Positions 34,549-43,899 of a stretch of 64,000 bases of DNA are shown one piece after another. How positions within the stretch are numbered: position 1 is the stretch's first letter; each line of letters starts with the position of its first letter. This DNA is from DATCBF01 sp964401995 (lineage in GTDB: Bacteria; Actinomycetota; Thermoleophilia; Solirubrobacterales; 70-9). The position numbers were made by a program, and so were the translations under genes. The stretch covers positions 1 through 64,000 of the forward strand of contig CAYOAP010000008.1 in NCBI GenBank assembly GCA_964401995.1, in the 5' to 3' direction. The notes beneath the pieces are model-generated. The model searched no databases. It worked only from the letters and a program-made list of their open reading frames with translations, and was not told the DNA's origin.

Positions 34549-36228
34549 TCAGCCGGCGAGGACCTTCCAATGAAAGGTCGCCGGAGTTGGATCCGCGGCG
34601 CCCGCGGAGTTGACCGCGCGGACCTTGAAGTTGTGTCCACCCGGTTTCACTGGCTTTTTGAAAGGCGACGAACAGGGCTTGAACGGCTTCTTGTCGAGCT
34701 TGCATTCGAACGTCGACCCAGCCTGGTCGGAGGAGAAGGTGAACTTCGCCATGCGCCTGGCCGATTTCTTGGCCGGTGCTTTGTTCAGCGTGGTCGCCGG
34801 GGCCAAGGGCGATGGAGTCACGTTCCCGCTCCCCGCGCCGCCGCCCACGGCTGGAGCAGTCACGGCGACGGAGGTCGTGGCCTGGCTGCCGTCGTGGCTG
34901 GTGTCTCCCGCATATGCGGCCCCGAGCAGGTGGGCGCCAGAGCCGATCAGCTGCGGCGTGTAAGCCAGCTGGCAGCCCGCTTTTCCGGGACTTGCCGTCG
35001 CCAGCGTGCAGTTGCCCGGAGCAGCGAAGGCACCACCGACGCCAGCGCTGAAAACCACAGTCCCGGTCGGTGTCAGGACCCCTGCCGACGTGTCGACCAC
35101 GGACGCGGTGCAAGCGGTGGCGCCAGCACCGAGCGTGAGCGTCGCCGGCGCACAGGAGATCGTCGTCGAGGTGGTGTCCGCCATCTCGTCGGCGCCGATG
35201 TCCACTTCGGAACCGATTTTCCGCAACTGGCCGTCGATGTCGGCCGAACCGGTGGAGCCATCGCTCGCGCCTTTGTCGATGGTCGGCGAGGAAGCCAGCT
35301 GGTGGTAACCATCGGCGGCCAGCAGGGGCAGGGCGCTGACGTTGCTGTTGACCGCGGAAGAAGTGACCGTAGCCGTCCCGCCCGAGGGGTTGTCCTGGGT
35401 CGCTTCGGTGGTGGAGAAGTCGGAGTGATCGAGATTGATCGTCACATGCCCGCCAGTGCCCGGATTATGGGTCGTGCTCGTCCCGGTGGCGGCGACATCA
35501 GTGACGCTGCCCTTCGCAATCACCGCCTTGGCGCTGACGGTAGTGGTGCCACCGTTGAAGATCGTGTAGGAGAGACCCTTGCCACCAGCGCCGCTGCTGA
35601 CTGCGGTGACGTTGCGCAGGGTGGCCGTCGAGGTTGCCGCGGTCGCGTTGGCCTCGCCGATCGCGGTCGCGTTGGCGCCGGTCGCGAGACAGGCGCTGTT
35701 GCGGATGACCCCGGCCACATGGACGCAGACGGTCGTCAAGGCAACCGTCGAAGACGAGCGCGCGATCACGTCTTCCATCACCCCACCGAAAACCTCGACG
35801 TTCGAGCGCGAGGCGGCAGTGTCGATCTCCACGTGCGAGAGGACATCGTTAGCTTCGACATAGAAGGCGCCAACCAGGGCGGTGTTGTGGTTAAGCGTGA
35901 TCACCGGGCGGGGCTGGCCGGCGGGACCGTGGACTTTGATGCCTTCTTTCAGCTGAACGAACTCATTGGGGCCGAGATCGCCGGCGCTGTCCGAGTAGTC
36001 GCCAGGGGCCAGCAAAACTTCGTCGCCGCTCTGAACCGTCGTGCCCGGCGCGGTTGTCGAAGCGGCGGTGTAGATCGAGCAGGGGGCACCTGGGTTCGAG
36101 CATGGATTGGCGCCGGTTCCGCCGGGACCCGCGTAGCGCACCGCCGCCGCAGCGCCACCCGCACCGACCGCCGCGATGAACATCGCCAGCACCGCCGGAA
36201 CTGCTGCTCTACATGCCAATCGAACCAT
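34549..36228 (-). CDS. secreted right-handed beta-helix protein with Ig-like C-terminal domains
   Basis: 559-aa surface or exported protein. A signal peptide covers about residues 1-30. A parallel beta-helix (about 30-330) resembles pectate-lyase-like fold proteins and ends in DIDGQLRKIGSEVDIGADE, the usual closing motif of such domains. An Ig-like repeat (about 350-450, GTVVFSAGVGG...) follows. The C-terminal ~80 residues carry STFECKLDKKPFKPCSSPFKKPV, a cysteine-paired domain very common in Thermoleophilia secreted proteins (from memory). ATG 36226-36228 is preferred over a TTG two codons earlier because GAGGGG is then correctly spaced. No catalytic residues identified. Confidence 0.82.
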   Translation of the reverse strand: MVRLACRAAVPAVLAMFIAAVGAGGAAAAVRYAGPGGTGANPCSNPGAPCSIYTAASTTAPGTTVQSGDEVLLAPGDYSDSAGDLGPNEFVQLKEGIKVHGPAGQPRPVITLNHNTALVGAFYVEANDVLSHVEIDTAASRSNVEVFGGVMEDVIARSSSTVALTTVCVHVAGVIRNSACLATGANATAIGEANATAATSTATLRNVTAVSSGAGGKGLSYTIFNGGTTTVSAKAVIAKGSVTDVAATGTSTTHNPGTGGHVTINLDHSDFSTTEATQDNPSGGTATVTSSAVNSNVSALPLLAADGYHQLASSPTIDKGASDGSTGSADIDGQLRKIGSEVDIGADEMADTTSTTISCAPATLTLGAGATACTASVVDTSAGVLTPTGTVVFSAGVGGAFAAPGNCTLATASPGKAGCQLAYTPQLIGSGAHLLGAAYAGDTSHDGSQATTSVAVTAPAVGGGAGSGNVTPSPLAPATTLNKAPAKKSARRMAKFTFSSDQAGSTFECKLDKKPFKPCSSPFKKPVKPGGHNFKVRAVNSAGAADPTPATFHWKVLAG

Positions 36229-36273
36229 TGCCAAGTCCCCTCGAATTCCACTTCTCTTGCCCAGACTAGCGCG

Positions 36274-37668
36274 CTATTCCGCCAGCAGCGGCAGCAACGC
36301 GCCGAGCTTGACCTCGGTCTCCGCGAGCTCGGCTGCCGGGTCGGAGCCCGCCACCACGCCCACCCCGGCGTAGAGATGAGCCTCGCGGTCGCGCAACAGG
36401 GCGCTGCGCAGGGCAACGCAGAATTCGCCGTCCTCGGTGGCGTCCATCCAGCCGACCGGGCCGGCATACCAGCCGCGGTCCATCTGCTCTAGATCGGCGA
36501 TCGTCTCCGCCGCCCCGGGCCAGGGCTCGCCGCCGACGGCCGGCGTCGGGTGCAGCAGCCCGGCCATCTCGATCGCCGAGTGGGGCTCTGCCAGCTGGGC
36601 GATGACCGGGGTGGCGAGGTGCTGGATGTTGGCGACCTTGACCACCTCGGGCTCCGCTGCCGTCTCGACCCAGACCGCATGCGGCCTCAGCTTGCGGACG
36701 ATCCGGTCGCTGACGATCCGCTGCTCGCGGCGGTCCTTGTCGCTGCGCAGGAGCTGCTCGCCGAGATGGTCGTCGACGGCGGGGTCGGAGCTGCGGCGGG
36801 TAGAGCCGGCCAGCGACACGGTGGAGACGCTGGCGCCGGAGCGGCGGACAAGGAGCTCCGGGCTGGCGCCGATGAAGGCAGCCTCCGGCGTCCCGCAGCA
36901 AAAGCAGAAACAGGATGGGAACTGCTCGCGCATCGCCCCGAAGAGGGCGGCTGGGTCGTGGGCGGCGGCCCCGGTGACGACGACCTCGCGGGCGAGCACG
37001 ACCTTGCGCAGCTCGGTCGTCTCGATCCGCGACGTTGCCGCCTCGACCGCGCGCTCGAACTCGCCAGGCGGCCGGACGCTGCGGATCTGAGGACGCGACA
37101 TCAGGCTGGGATCGAGCATCGGCAACGGCTCGGCCCGCAGGCCCGAGAGCCGCGAGGCGATGCGACCGATGCGATCGGCCTGGCCCTCTCCCGGCTGCAC
37201 CAGGGCGTTGGCGGTGACAAACACCTCGTCGCCGCTGCGACAGATCGAGAGCTCGGGCAGGACCATCGTCCCCGGCGAGAGCGAGGACCAGGTTGACGAG
37301 GCGCCGCCGTCGGGGGCGAAGGCGAAGCCCCCGACCCAGGCCGGGCCGGCACCAGCCGGCAGCCGGCGCGGTTGCTCGATGTCGCTGCGGCCGATCGCTG
37401 CCAGGCACTCGCGCCCGATGTCGCGGAAGCGACCGTCCCCGCGCGAAGTCGCCTCTTGCGCGACCCCGATCGCCGCCAGCGCGAACTCGCGGTCCGGCTG
37501 CTCCCAGCAGAACCAGCGATCCGAAGCCAGCCGCGAAGCGAAGACGACCGCGCAAGGATCGACGGCCTCGACGGGAACGGTGACGCTGACCAGCGTCCTG
37601 CGCTCGTCGCGAGCTGCTCGCTCTATGCGGTCGCGAAGGCTGTCGAGCAGGCCGCTAGTCGCTACCAC
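36274..37668 (-). CDS. menF: isochorismate synthase
   Basis: Chorismate-binding enzyme that makes isochorismate for MenD. The 464-aa protein has the chorismate-binding domain at about 205-460: ELRKVVLAREVVV, GASPELLVRR, SLAGSTRRS, HPTPAVGGEPWP and RGWYAGPVGWMDATEDGEFCVALRSAL, with the metal-binding and catalytic residues of the MenF/EntC/salicylate synthase group. The menaquinone neighbourhood favours MenF over a siderophore role. GTG start; it overlaps the ilvN stop by 14 nt, so it appears as the third, translationally coupled gene of ilvB-ilvN-menF. Confidence 0.93.
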   Translation of the reverse strand: MVATSGLLDSLRDRIERAARDERRTLVSVTVPVEAVDPCAVVFASRLASDRWFCWEQPDREFALAAIGVAQEATSRGDGRFRDIGRECLAAIGRSDIEQPRRLPAGAGPAWVGGFAFAPDGGASSTWSSLSPGTMVLPELSICRSGDEVFVTANALVQPGEGQADRIGRIASRLSGLRAEPLPMLDPSLMSRPQIRSVRPPGEFERAVEAATSRIETTELRKVVLAREVVVTGAAAHDPAALFGAMREQFPSCFCFCCGTPEAAFIGASPELLVRRSGASVSTVSLAGSTRRSSDPAVDDHLGEQLLRSDKDRREQRIVSDRIVRKLRPHAVWVETAAEPEVVKVANIQHLATPVIAQLAEPHSAIEMAGLLHPTPAVGGEPWPGAAETIADLEQMDRGWYAGPVGWMDATEDGEFCVALRSALLRDREAHLYAGVGVVAGSDPAAELAETEVKLGALLPLLAE

Positions 37669-38200
37669 GAGCGATTGCGATCTCGCCGGTGCGAACCATC
37701 TCGATCAGGCCATGCGGGCGGACCATCCGCTCGAAAGCCTCGATCTTGTCGGCCGAGCCGGTCACCTCGATCGTCATCGAGCGCCGCGAGACGTCGACGA
37801 TCTTGGCTCGGAAGATGTCGGCGAACTGGATGATCTCGGCCCGGTTCTCGACCGCCGAGGAGACTTTGAACATCGCCATCTCGCGAGCTACCGTCTCTTC
37901 CGGCTCCATGTCGCGGATCTTGAGCACGTTGACCAGCTTGTGCAGCTGCTTGGTGACCTGGTCGATCGGGTGCACGGCGCCGTCCAGGGTCAGCGTCACC
38001 CGCGAGACGCTGGGATCGTCGGTCGGGCCGACGGCGAGGGTGTCGATGTTGAAGCCGCGCCGCGAGAAGAGGCCGGCTATCCGGGCCAGGACGCCAGGCT
38101 TGTTCTCGACCAGGATCGAAAGCACGTGCTTGCGGCCGCTGAGCTGGCCGGACAGGTGCAGGTCCTCCAGTTTCACCATCTGCGGGGTGCCGGCCTCCAT
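37655..38200 (-). CDS. ilvN: acetolactate synthase small (regulatory) subunit
   Basis: 181-aa regulatory subunit giving valine feedback on IlvB. The N-terminal ACT domain is at about 24-95 (HVLSILVENKPGVLARIAGLFSRRGFNID) and the C-terminal ALS_ss_C domain at about 105-180. The longer, 'IlvH-like' length matches most bacteria. Its ATG overlaps the ilvB stop (ATGA type) and its 3' end overlaps menF by 14 nt. The symbol could equally be ilvH. Confidence 0.95.
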   Translation of the reverse strand: MEAGTPQMVKLEDLHLSGQLSGRKHVLSILVENKPGVLARIAGLFSRRGFNIDTLAVGPTDDPSVSRVTLTLDGAVHPIDQVTKQLHKLVNVLKIRDMEPEETVAREMAMFKVSSAVENRAEIIQFADIFRAKIVDVSRRSMTIEVTGSADKIEAFERMVRPHGLIEMVRTGEIAIARGSD

Positions 38201-39897
38201 CAGCTCACCGTCTTCGGCGCCTCGACCATGTCGCGGGCGGCTTGGCCGGGCGGGATCATCGGGTAGCAGTTCTCCTCCTGGGCGACGCGGACGTCGACCA
38301 GGACCGGGCCGTCGGTCTCGATCGCGCTGGTCATCATCTCCTCCAGGTCAGCGGAGTCTTCGCAGCGCATGCCGGTCGCGCCGAACGCCTCGGCGAGCTT
38401 GACCCAGTCCGGGCTGGCGCCCATCTCGACCGAGCTGTAACGCCGGTCCCAGAACAGCTCCTGCCACTGGCGGACCATGCCCATGTAGCCGTTGTTCATG
38501 AGGAAGACCTTGACCGGGATGTTCTCGCTGACGCAGGTCGCCAGCTCCTGGCAGTTCATGATCAGGCTGCCGTCGCCAGCGAGGCAGACGACGGTGTCGT
38601 CCGGGCAGGCGACCTTGGCGCCGACCGCGGCGGGCAGGCCGAAGCCCATCGTCCCCAGCCCGCCGGAGTTGATCCAGCGCCGGGGTTTGTTAAAGCCGTA
38701 GTACTGCGCCGCCCACATCTGGTGCTGGCCGACGTCGGAGGTGATGATCGCGTCGCCGCCCGTCGCCCGGTGCATCGCCTCGACCATGAACTGCGGCTTG
38801 ATCTCGCCGTCCTTGCCGGGCTCGTAGCGCAGCGGGTGCTCCTCCTGCCAGGAGCGCAGCTGCTTCCACCAGGCGTCGAGGCGCGAGCTGTCGGTCTGCA
38901 GGGCCCGGTACTCGCGGGTCAGCTCCGGCAAGACCAGCCTCGCGTCGCCGACGATCGGGATGTGGGCGCCGACGTTCTTGGAGATCTCGGCCGGATCGAC
39001 GTCGATGTGGATGACTTTCGCGTGGGGCGCGAACTCGTCCAGCTTGCCGGTAATGCGATCGTCAAAGCGGGCGCCGATTGCGACGATCAGGTCGGCGTTG
39101 TCAATCGCCCAGTTGGCGGTGACAGTGCCATGCATTCCCAGCATCCCGAGCCAGTTCCCATCCGATGAGGGGAAGGCGCCGAGGCCCATCAGGGTCGAGG
39201 TGACCGGGAATCGGTCGGCGGCGGCCAGGTCCCGCAGCTCGGTCGAGGCGTTGGCGTTGATCACGCCGCCGCCGGTGTAGAGCACCGGGCGCCGCGCATT
39301 GGCGAGCGCTTTGGCGGCAATCCGGATCTGCTTCAGGTTGCCGTCGGTCGAAGGCTTGTAGCCGGCGAGGTCGACGGCGCCGCTGGGATCCGAGTAGTCG
39401 ATGTCGGCGCGGGAGAGATCCTGCGGGATATCGATCAGGACCGGCCCCGGGCGCCCGGTCGAGGCGAGATGGAAAGCCTCGTGTACGTACTCGGGGATCT
39501 GGCGCGGGTCGGTGACCTGGAAGGAGTGCTTGACGAAGGGCAGCGTCGCGCCGAGGATGTCGGCCTCCTGGAAGCCGTCGGTGCCGATCAGCTCGGTCCG
39601 GACCTGGCCGGTGACGAAGACGGTCGGGGTCGAGTCCATCATCGCGTCGGCGATCGCGGTCACCAGGTTCGTCGCACCGGGCCCCGAGGTGGCGAACGCG
39701 ACGCCGACCCGGCCCGAGGCGCGGGCGTAGCCCTCAGCCGCGTGGCCGCCGCCCTGCTCGTGGCGGACCTGGATGTGGCGCAGGTCGGCGTCGACCAGGG
39801 CGTCGTAGGTGGGCAGGTTGGCCCCGCCGGGGATACCGAAGATGTGCTCGACGGCCTCGGCTTTGAGGCTCTGCATTAGTGCGTCAGCGGCTCGCAT
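38200..39897 (-). CDS. ilvB: acetolactate synthase large (catalytic) subunit
   Basis: Thiamine-diphosphate/FAD enzyme for the first common step to valine, leucine and isoleucine. The 565-aa protein has GIPGGANLPTYDAL near the N-terminus, the catalytic Glu in RHEQGGGHAAEGYARASG (about 45-62), the FAD-binding middle domain, and the C-terminal TPP/Mg motif GDGSLIMNCQELAT...NNGYMGMVRQWQ. Starts 46 nt after the UDP-sulfoquinovose synthase stop and may be co-transcribed with it. No leader peptide is visible in that short gap. Confidence 0.96.
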   Translation of the reverse strand: MRAADALMQSLKAEAVEHIFGIPGGANLPTYDALVDADLRHIQVRHEQGGGHAAEGYARASGRVGVAFATSGPGATNLVTAIADAMMDSTPTVFVTGQVRTELIGTDGFQEADILGATLPFVKHSFQVTDPRQIPEYVHEAFHLASTGRPGPVLIDIPQDLSRADIDYSDPSGAVDLAGYKPSTDGNLKQIRIAAKALANARRPVLYTGGGVINANASTELRDLAAADRFPVTSTLMGLGAFPSSDGNWLGMLGMHGTVTANWAIDNADLIVAIGARFDDRITGKLDEFAPHAKVIHIDVDPAEISKNVGAHIPIVGDARLVLPELTREYRALQTDSSRLDAWWKQLRSWQEEHPLRYEPGKDGEIKPQFMVEAMHRATGGDAIITSDVGQHQMWAAQYYGFNKPRRWINSGGLGTMGFGLPAAVGAKVACPDDTVVCLAGDGSLIMNCQELATCVSENIPVKVFLMNNGYMGMVRQWQELFWDRRYSSVEMGASPDWVKLAEAFGATGMRCEDSADLEEMMTSAIETDGPVLVDVRVAQEENCYPMIPPGQAARDMVEAPKTVS

Positions 39898-39943
39898 GGG
39901 ATGGCGATGGTACCAGCGGCCTGACGGCTGGCCTGCAGGCGAT

Positions 39944-41113
39944 TTAGAGGCTGACCGGCTCGCCGGGATTCCAGCGCGTGCGGGGGTCGATCGCGTCCTC
40001 GATCACGAGGCCTTTGTAGCGCTCGATCACGTGGATCATCGACTCGACCAGCTCCTCGCCGAGCAGGGTGGGTTTGAGGCCGAGATCGAGCAGCTTGGTG
40101 TGGATCGCGTTGTAGTAGTGCTCTTCCTTCTCGACCCGCGGGTTCTCGCAGTGCTGGATCGCGACCGAGTAGCCGAGGTGCTGCCCCGCCTCCTTGACCA
40201 TCGCGGCCAGCTCAAGCACCGAGAACTGCTCGGTGAACTGGTTGAAGACGCGGAACTCGCCGCCGGCGGCGGGATTTTCAACCGCCAGCTCGACGCAGCT
40301 GAGGGTGTCGCGGATGTTGAGGAAGCCACGGGTCTGGCCGCCGCTGCCGTAGACCGTGAGCGGGTGCCCGATCACCGCCTGCAGGCAGAAGCGGTTGAGC
40401 ACGGTGCCGAAGATCTCGTCGTAGTCGAAGCGGGTGATCAGGCGCTCGTCGCGCGCCGTCTCCTCGGTCTCGATCCCGTAGACGACGCCCTGGTTGAGGT
40501 CGGTCGCGCGCAGGCCCCAGGTGCGGCAGGCGAAGTGGATGTTGGTCGAGTCGTGGACCTTGGAGCAGTGGTAGAGCGAGGCGGGGAGCTTGGGAAACGG
40601 CAGCGTGTCCTTCCGCCCCTTGTGCTCGATCTCGATGTAGCCCTCCTCGATATCGATGTTGGGCTGGCCGTACTCGCCCATCGTCCCAAGCTTGACCAGA
40701 TGGCACTCGGGCACGTGGTCGCGGATCGCGAAGAGCAGGTTGAGGTTGCCGATCACGTTGGCGTGCTGGGTCTCCACCGCTTTCTCGCGCGAGGCCATCG
40801 AGTAGGGCGCCGATGGCTGCTGGCCGTAGTTGATGACCGCCTCAGGGCGGGTCTCGGCGACAACGCGGTCGAGAAAGTCGCCGTCCTCGACCGCGCCGAC
40901 GTAGCTCTGGATCTCCTTGCCCGAGATCTCGCGCCAGGCCGCGATCCGCTCGTCGAGGTCGCGGATCGGCGTCAGCGAGTCGCTGCCGGCATCGCGGACC
41001 CAGCGGCGGCGGGCAAAGTTGTCGACGACGGCAACATCATGGCCGCGCGCCGAAAACCTCAGCGCGGTCGGCCATCCCAGGTAGCCGTCGCCCCCGAGGA
41101 TGAGAACTCGCAT
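39944..41113 (-). CDS. UDP-sulfoquinovose synthase (SQD1/SqdB family)
   Basis: Extended short-chain dehydrogenase converting UDP-glucose and sulfite to UDP-sulfoquinovose, the donor for sulfolipid or sulfonated glycans. The 389-aa protein has LGGDGYLGWP (5-14) for NAD binding. Family-specific stretches include INYGQQPSAPYSM, KLGTMGEYGQPNIDIEEG, the YHCSK catalytic Tyr/Lys, LNQGVVYG and TVYGSGGQTRGFLNI. These match plant SQD1/cyanobacterial SqdB/archaeal Agl3 far better than generic epimerases. ATG 41111-41113 is the homology start. Divergent from three glycosyltransferase genes, which may use the product; no SqdX/SQD2-type sulfolipid synthase was recognised in the window. Confidence 0.88.
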   Translation of the reverse strand: MRVLILGGDGYLGWPTALRFSARGHDVAVVDNFARRRWVRDAGSDSLTPIRDLDERIAAWREISGKEIQSYVGAVEDGDFLDRVVAETRPEAVINYGQQPSAPYSMASREKAVETQHANVIGNLNLLFAIRDHVPECHLVKLGTMGEYGQPNIDIEEGYIEIEHKGRKDTLPFPKLPASLYHCSKVHDSTNIHFACRTWGLRATDLNQGVVYGIETEETARDERLITRFDYDEIFGTVLNRFCLQAVIGHPLTVYGSGGQTRGFLNIRDTLSCVELAVENPAAGGEFRVFNQFTEQFSVLELAAMVKEAGQHLGYSVAIQHCENPRVEKEEHYYNAIHTKLLDLGLKPTLLGEELVESMIHVIERYKGLVIEDAIDPRTRWNPGEPVSL

Positions 41114-41189
41114 AGGCGCGGCAGAGTACCGGACCGGGTCGATGCCCCGCACCCGCGATGCCCGTGGCGATGCGGCATACGATCCGCCG

Positions 41190-42479
41190 ATGGTGACCGG
41201 TCTGGCGGCACGCAACGGGGGCCGGGCAGGCCTGATCGCCCTGGCTGCGATCCTGCTGCTCGGCGTCGGCTTGCGCCTCGATTACGCCTGGGACGGCCGC
41301 GCGCCCGTCTTCGACGCCCAGGCCTACTCGACGATCGCCCGCAACCTCGACCAGGATCGCGGCTTCACGCTCGGCCAGGCCGCGACCCAGCCGGCCGACA
41401 ACTACTCGCCGGGCCTGCCGCTCTTCGCCGCCGGCATCTACAAGCTCAGCGGCGGCGCCCACGAACGGCTGGCCCGCATCGTCCTCGCCCTGATCGGCTC
41501 GCTCTCGGTTCTCTTCGCCTACCTGATCGGCCGCCGCCTCTCCGGCCCGGCGGCGGGCCTGGTCGGCGCCGCCGCGATCGCGATTTACCCAGCCTTGCTC
41601 GAGTACCAGGGGATGCTGATGTCAGAGCCGCTGGCAGCGGCTCTGCTCTCGGGGTCGGTGCTGGCGATGCTCTGGGCGGCGGATCGCCAACAGCGTGCCG
41701 CCTGGCTCCTCCCCGGCGCCCTGCTCGGCGCCACGGCGATGGTCCGGCCCGAGTACCTGGCGGTCGCCTTCCTGCTGGCGGTCGTGGTCTTCGCCCGCCG
41801 CGCCCGCGCCGATTGGCGGCGATCGCTGGCCCAGGCGGCGATCCTGCTCGCCGGAGTCATCGTCATCGTCGCCCCCTGGACGATCCGCAACGCGATCGCC
41901 CTCGACCGCTTCGTCCCGATCTCCACCGGCGGTGGCCAGGTCCTCTTCGCCGGCGCCTACCTCCCCTCCGACGGCGACCCGGAACGGGTCGGCGAAGAGG
42001 TCCTGCAGCGCCACCCAGAGCTGGTCAGCCGACTGGGAGCAGACCCGCGCCTGGAGCAGATCCTCGCCGCCCTGGCCGCCGAGCGCTACCCGAACCTGGA
42101 AAGCGACAAGGCCCTCTCCCGGATGGGAAGGGAACAGCTCTGGGACGACATCTCCGAAAACCCACTCGAATACGCCGGCTTCGTGGCAGCCAAGATCGGC
42201 CGGATCTGGTCCCACGGCCCCCGCGACGTGATGCGAGAGCCCCTCTGGGAGGCCCTGCACTGGGCCCTGGTCGCCTTCGGCCTCCTCGGCCTGATCGTCC
42301 TGGCCTCCCAGCGACGCTGGGAGGCCTTGGTCCTGGCGACGATCTTCCTCACGATTACGGCGATCAGCGCCCTGCTGGTCGCCTCCCCCCGCCGGGTGCT
42401 GGTGATGCTCCCCCTTGTCGCTCCGCTGGCCGGGGTCAGCGCAACGTGTCTGTGGGAATCAGCGCGCAGCCGACATTGA
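41190..42479 (+). CDS. GT39/ArnT-like polytopic membrane glycosyltransferase
   Basis: 429-aa protein with 9-11 predicted transmembrane helices of the GT-C fold. Helix 1 is at about 15-30, followed by the exposed acidic DAQAYSTIARNLDQDRGF loop that contains the usual Asp of GT-C enzymes. YPALLEYQGMLMSEPLA and APWTIRNAIALDRFVPISTGGGQ are shared with the next gene, a tandem paralogue. These enzymes use polyprenyl-phosphate sugars outside the membrane. ATG 41190 is chosen; ATG 41142 is possible. The stop codon sits inside the left arm of a 20-bp inverted repeat. Confidence 0.85.
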   Translation: MVTGLAARNGGRAGLIALAAILLLGVGLRLDYAWDGRAPVFDAQAYSTIARNLDQDRGFTLGQAATQPADNYSPGLPLFAAGIYKLSGGAHERLARIVLALIGSLSVLFAYLIGRRLSGPAAGLVGAAAIAIYPALLEYQGMLMSEPLAAALLSGSVLAMLWAADRQQRAAWLLPGALLGATAMVRPEYLAVAFLLAVVVFARRARADWRRSLAQAAILLAGVIVIVAPWTIRNAIALDRFVPISTGGGQVLFAGAYLPSDGDPERVGEEVLQRHPELVSRLGADPRLEQILAALAAERYPNLESDKALSRMGREQLWDDISENPLEYAGFVAAKIGRIWSHGPRDVMREPLWEALHWALVAFGLLGLIVLASQRRWEALVLATIFLTITAISALLVASPRRVLVMLPLVAPLAGVSATCLWESARSRH

Positions 42480-42513
42480 CCCCACCCCGCTGTGGTCAAT
42501 GTCGGCTGCGCGC
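42462..42513. terminator. 20-bp perfect inverted repeat between the two GT39-like genes
   Basis: GCGCGCAGCCGACATTGACC (42462-42481) and its exact complement (42494-42513) with a 12-nt loop form a very stable hairpin. It contains the last codons and the stop (TGA 42477-42479) of the first glycosyltransferase gene. No U-tract follows. It may stop or attenuate transcription into the paralogous gene or stabilise the upstream mRNA. Confidence 0.6.
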
Positions 42514-42546
42514 CACATCGAGCCTGCGTGGATAGCCTGAGCCGCT

Positions 42547-43899
42547 GTGACAGCGATCGGCGACCGGATCAGAGCCCTGCCCGAGCGCTACGGCCGCGGG
42601 ACGCTCGTTGCGCTCGGCCTGATCCTCCTGCTGGGCTTCGGCCTGCGCGCCTACCGGGTGGCGGAGCCGCTTGCCTCGCCCGGCGACGACGCCCACGCTT
42701 ATTACGCGCTCTCCAAGTCGCTCTACGTCGAAGGCAGCTTCGGCGGATCGACTTTCCACGACTCCAGCGATTGGTCGCCGGGGGCGCCGCTGCTCTACGC
42801 GGCCAGCTTCTACGCCACCGGCGGCGCCCGCGAAGGCGTCGGCCGCATCGTCGAGACCCTGCTGGGGCTGGCGGCGATCGTCGTCGTCTTCGCCCTCGGC
42901 AAACGGATCGCCTGCAGCCCGGCGGGCCTGGTCGCCGCCTTCGGGGTGGCCGTCTATCCACCGTTCATCCATTCCACCGGCGCCCTGATGAGCGAGCCGC
43001 CGGCGATCTTCACCCTGCCGGCTGCGGTGCTCGCCTTCCTCTGGGCAAGCGACCAGCAACGCCTGCGCGCCTGGCTGCTGCCGGGGCTGCTCTTCGGCCT
43101 GACCGCGCTGATCCGCCCCGAGTACCTGATCGTCGGCGGCGCCTTCGTCCTCCTCGCCCTGATCAGGGTCGGGCGAGAGCGCGGCTGGCGGCCAGGCGCC
43201 AAGGGCGCGGCGCTGCTGCTCGTCGCCTTCATCCTGCCGATGGTCCCCTGGACGATCCGCAACTACGACGTGCTCGGCCGCTTCGTCCCGATCTCGACCG
43301 GCGGCGGCAAGGCCCTCTACGTCGGCACCTTCCTGCCAGCCGATGGCGAATACCAGCGGGTCAAGGCGCTGTTGGCCAAGCGCTACCTGCACCGCGACCT
43401 GGATCCCAACTCCCAGGCGCTCGACGCAGTCAACCCGACGCGGCTCTTCAACCGCGTCGCCGCCCGCTACCCGAACCTGCCACGCGACTCCGCCCTGGGC
43501 AAGATCGGCAAGCAGAACTTCTCCCACTACTTCGGCGAAGACCCGCTCGGCTACCTGGGGATGACGGTGCGCAAGGTCGGCCGGATGTGGGGCAGCGGCG
43601 TCGGCGAAGCGATGAGCAGCACCGCCGGCAGGGCGATGCAGCTGCTGATCGTGGCCCTGGCGCTGGGCGGCTTCGGCGTGCTCGCCTGGCGGCGTTGGTG
43701 GTGGGAGCTGGTCGCGATGGCGACGCCGATCGTGCTGGTGACATTGATCGGCGCGGCCTCGCTAGCGGCGAGCCGGCGCAACGAGGTGCTGATGACACTT
43801 GTCTTTCCGCTGGCCGCCGCGGCCCTTTCGCGGGGGGTCGCGGCCCTATTGTCTAGCGGCCGATGGCCCTCCAGGCAGGAATCCTCCCCCCAGAACTGA
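42547..43899 (+). CDS. GT39/ArnT-like polytopic membrane glycosyltransferase (tandem paralogue)
   Basis: 450-aa paralogue of the preceding gene with the same layout: first helix, a DDAHAYYALSKSLYVEGSF periplasmic loop with the catalytic-type aspartate, YPPFIHSTGALMSEP, and VPWTIRNYDVLGRFVPISTGGGK. The identical PWTIRN...RFVPISTGGG block indicates a tandem duplication that has since diverged. GTG start. The 3' end overlaps the next gene by 37 nt, implying translational coupling to the GT2 enzyme. Confidence 0.85.
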   Translation: MTAIGDRIRALPERYGRGTLVALGLILLLGFGLRAYRVAEPLASPGDDAHAYYALSKSLYVEGSFGGSTFHDSSDWSPGAPLLYAASFYATGGAREGVGRIVETLLGLAAIVVVFALGKRIACSPAGLVAAFGVAVYPPFIHSTGALMSEPPAIFTLPAAVLAFLWASDQQRLRAWLLPGLLFGLTALIRPEYLIVGGAFVLLALIRVGRERGWRPGAKGAALLLVAFILPMVPWTIRNYDVLGRFVPISTGGGKALYVGTFLPADGEYQRVKALLAKRYLHRDLDPNSQALDAVNPTRLFNRVAARYPNLPRDSALGKIGKQNFSHYFGEDPLGYLGMTVRKVGRMWGSGVGEAMSSTAGRAMQLLIVALALGGFGVLAWRRWWWELVAMATPIVLVTLIGAASLAASRRNEVLMTLVFPLAAAALSRGVAALLSSGRWPSRQESSPQN

